Source: Pedobacter sp. UBA1951 (GTDB lineage: Bacteria > Bacteroidota > Bacteroidia > Sphingobacteriales > Sphingobacteriaceae). Taken from it: 6,081 nucleotides of DNA. This document shows positions 5,748 through 6,081 of the stretch, piece after piece (within the stretch, counting starts at the first letter, position 1; each line of letters opens with the position of its first letter). The translations under genes were made by a program, and so were the position numbers. The stretch covers positions 1 to 6,081 of the forward strand of contig DDEP01000128.1 in NCBI GenBank assembly GCA_002336465.1. Reading direction: 5' to 3'. The notes beneath the pieces were generated by a model, which was not told where the DNA came from, searched no databases, and saw only the letters and a list, made by a program, of their open reading frames with translations.

Positions 5748-6081
5748 TTGCTTACTAATTCAGAGCTTAATCAAATCTCAGATCTTACCCTATTAGAGCT
5801 TTTTTGCACTAATGAAGTGGGTGATGAGTTGTACGAACAACTTCTTAAACGTTTTTTGACTGAAGTGAAGAGTGAGTGTGCTCGAATATGTGAAAAACGT
5901 AAACTTGACCCGCATATTGGAAAGCAAATTGCTCACGAAACATTCGAAAGGCTCAAGAAATATAAATCCTTTCAGGCAGACCAGATTAAGAGTGCTGATC
6001 AACATCGAGCAGTTTTAGTTTACTTATACAGGATCGCAACATCTCTATTTAATAACCACTATGCTGCCGAGAAGAATAAAA
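5748..6081 (+). CDS. Putative ECF-like sigma-70 region 2 protein, N-terminal part (runs off window)
   Basis: Open frame from 5640 to the window end with no stop. Bases 5748-6081 cover 111 codons. The sequence resembles ECF sigma factor region 2: LYEQLLKRFLTEVKSEC (28-44), IGKQIAHETFERLKKYKSF (57-75, compare the usual D..QE.F..L core) and YLYRIATSLFNNHY (92-105, compare WLyrIArN). By family it would bind core RNA polymerase and direct it to specific promoters, but region 4 is beyond the window. No in-frame ATG exists. The TTG at 5748 gives a natural start and leaves the hairpin in the leader. A GTG at 5670 is the alternative and would translate through the hairpin. The sigma call is by pattern only. 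A sigma-like protein of unrelated function is possible. No link to the CBASS genes is shown beyond adjacency. Confidence 0.55.
   Translation, partial: MLTNSELNQISDLTLLELFCTNEVGDELYEQLLKRFLTEVKSECARICEKRKLDPHIGKQIAHETFERLKKYKSFQADQIKSADQHRAVLVYLYRIATSLFNNHYAAEKNK

Noticed and set aside
5793..6005. 70-aa ORF on the - strand
   Set aside because: It is antisense to the longer sigma-like open frame, and its phenylalanine- and leucine-rich composition is typical of a shadow.

Overview
The window looks like a defence island from a member of the Bacteroidota, most likely the Cytophagales. This is inferred from AT-rich genes without clear Shine-Dalgarno sequences, a TIR-STING CBASS effector (bacterial STING is concentrated in Bacteroidota) and the general style of the proteins. 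No rRNA or housekeeping marker is present, so the assignment is tentative. I see no tRNA, CRISPR array or other structured RNA gene.

Left part, + strand (1-1408, continued at 2725-2826). This is an AbiL/RloAB-like two-gene anti-phage module. The first gene enters the window already open and encodes the C-terminal half of an AAA_21-type ATPase. The second, overlapping it by 8 nt, is a rloB/abiLii homologue. It is broken by an insertion sequence.

Insertion sequence (1409-2724). This is a complete IS256-family element of 1316 bp with 24-bp imperfect terminal inverted repeats (21/24 identical), an intact 406-aa DDE transposase on the - strand, and a perfect 8-bp target duplication (CATGTTAA). 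Removing the element and one duplication rejoins the rloB frame exactly. The restored 235-aa protein contains the family's C-terminal NPST..H.LV..L signature and stops at 2826. The insertion therefore looks recent and the ancestral gene can be read with confidence.

Right-centre, - strand (5424 down to 2814). This is a compact three-gene CBASS operon in the transcription order TIR-STING effector, CD-NTase (second-messenger synthase), E2-like protein with a C-terminal SEC-C-type zinc knuckle. Gaps are 21 nt and then an 8-nt overlap. By family knowledge the nucleotidyltransferase would make a cyclic nucleotide on infection, the STING domain would bind it, and the TIR domain would then destroy NAD+. 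The E2-like protein would regulate the synthase without E1 or JAB partners. The 3' end of the operon overlapped the 3' end of ancestral rloB by 13 bp, so the two defence modules sit tail to tail.

Right end, + strand (5425-6081). A roughly 250-bp divergent intergenic region is followed by a perfect 18-bp-stem hairpin at 5690-5730. After it comes an open frame running off the window that resembles sigma-70 region 2 (ECF-like). It has no in-frame ATG.
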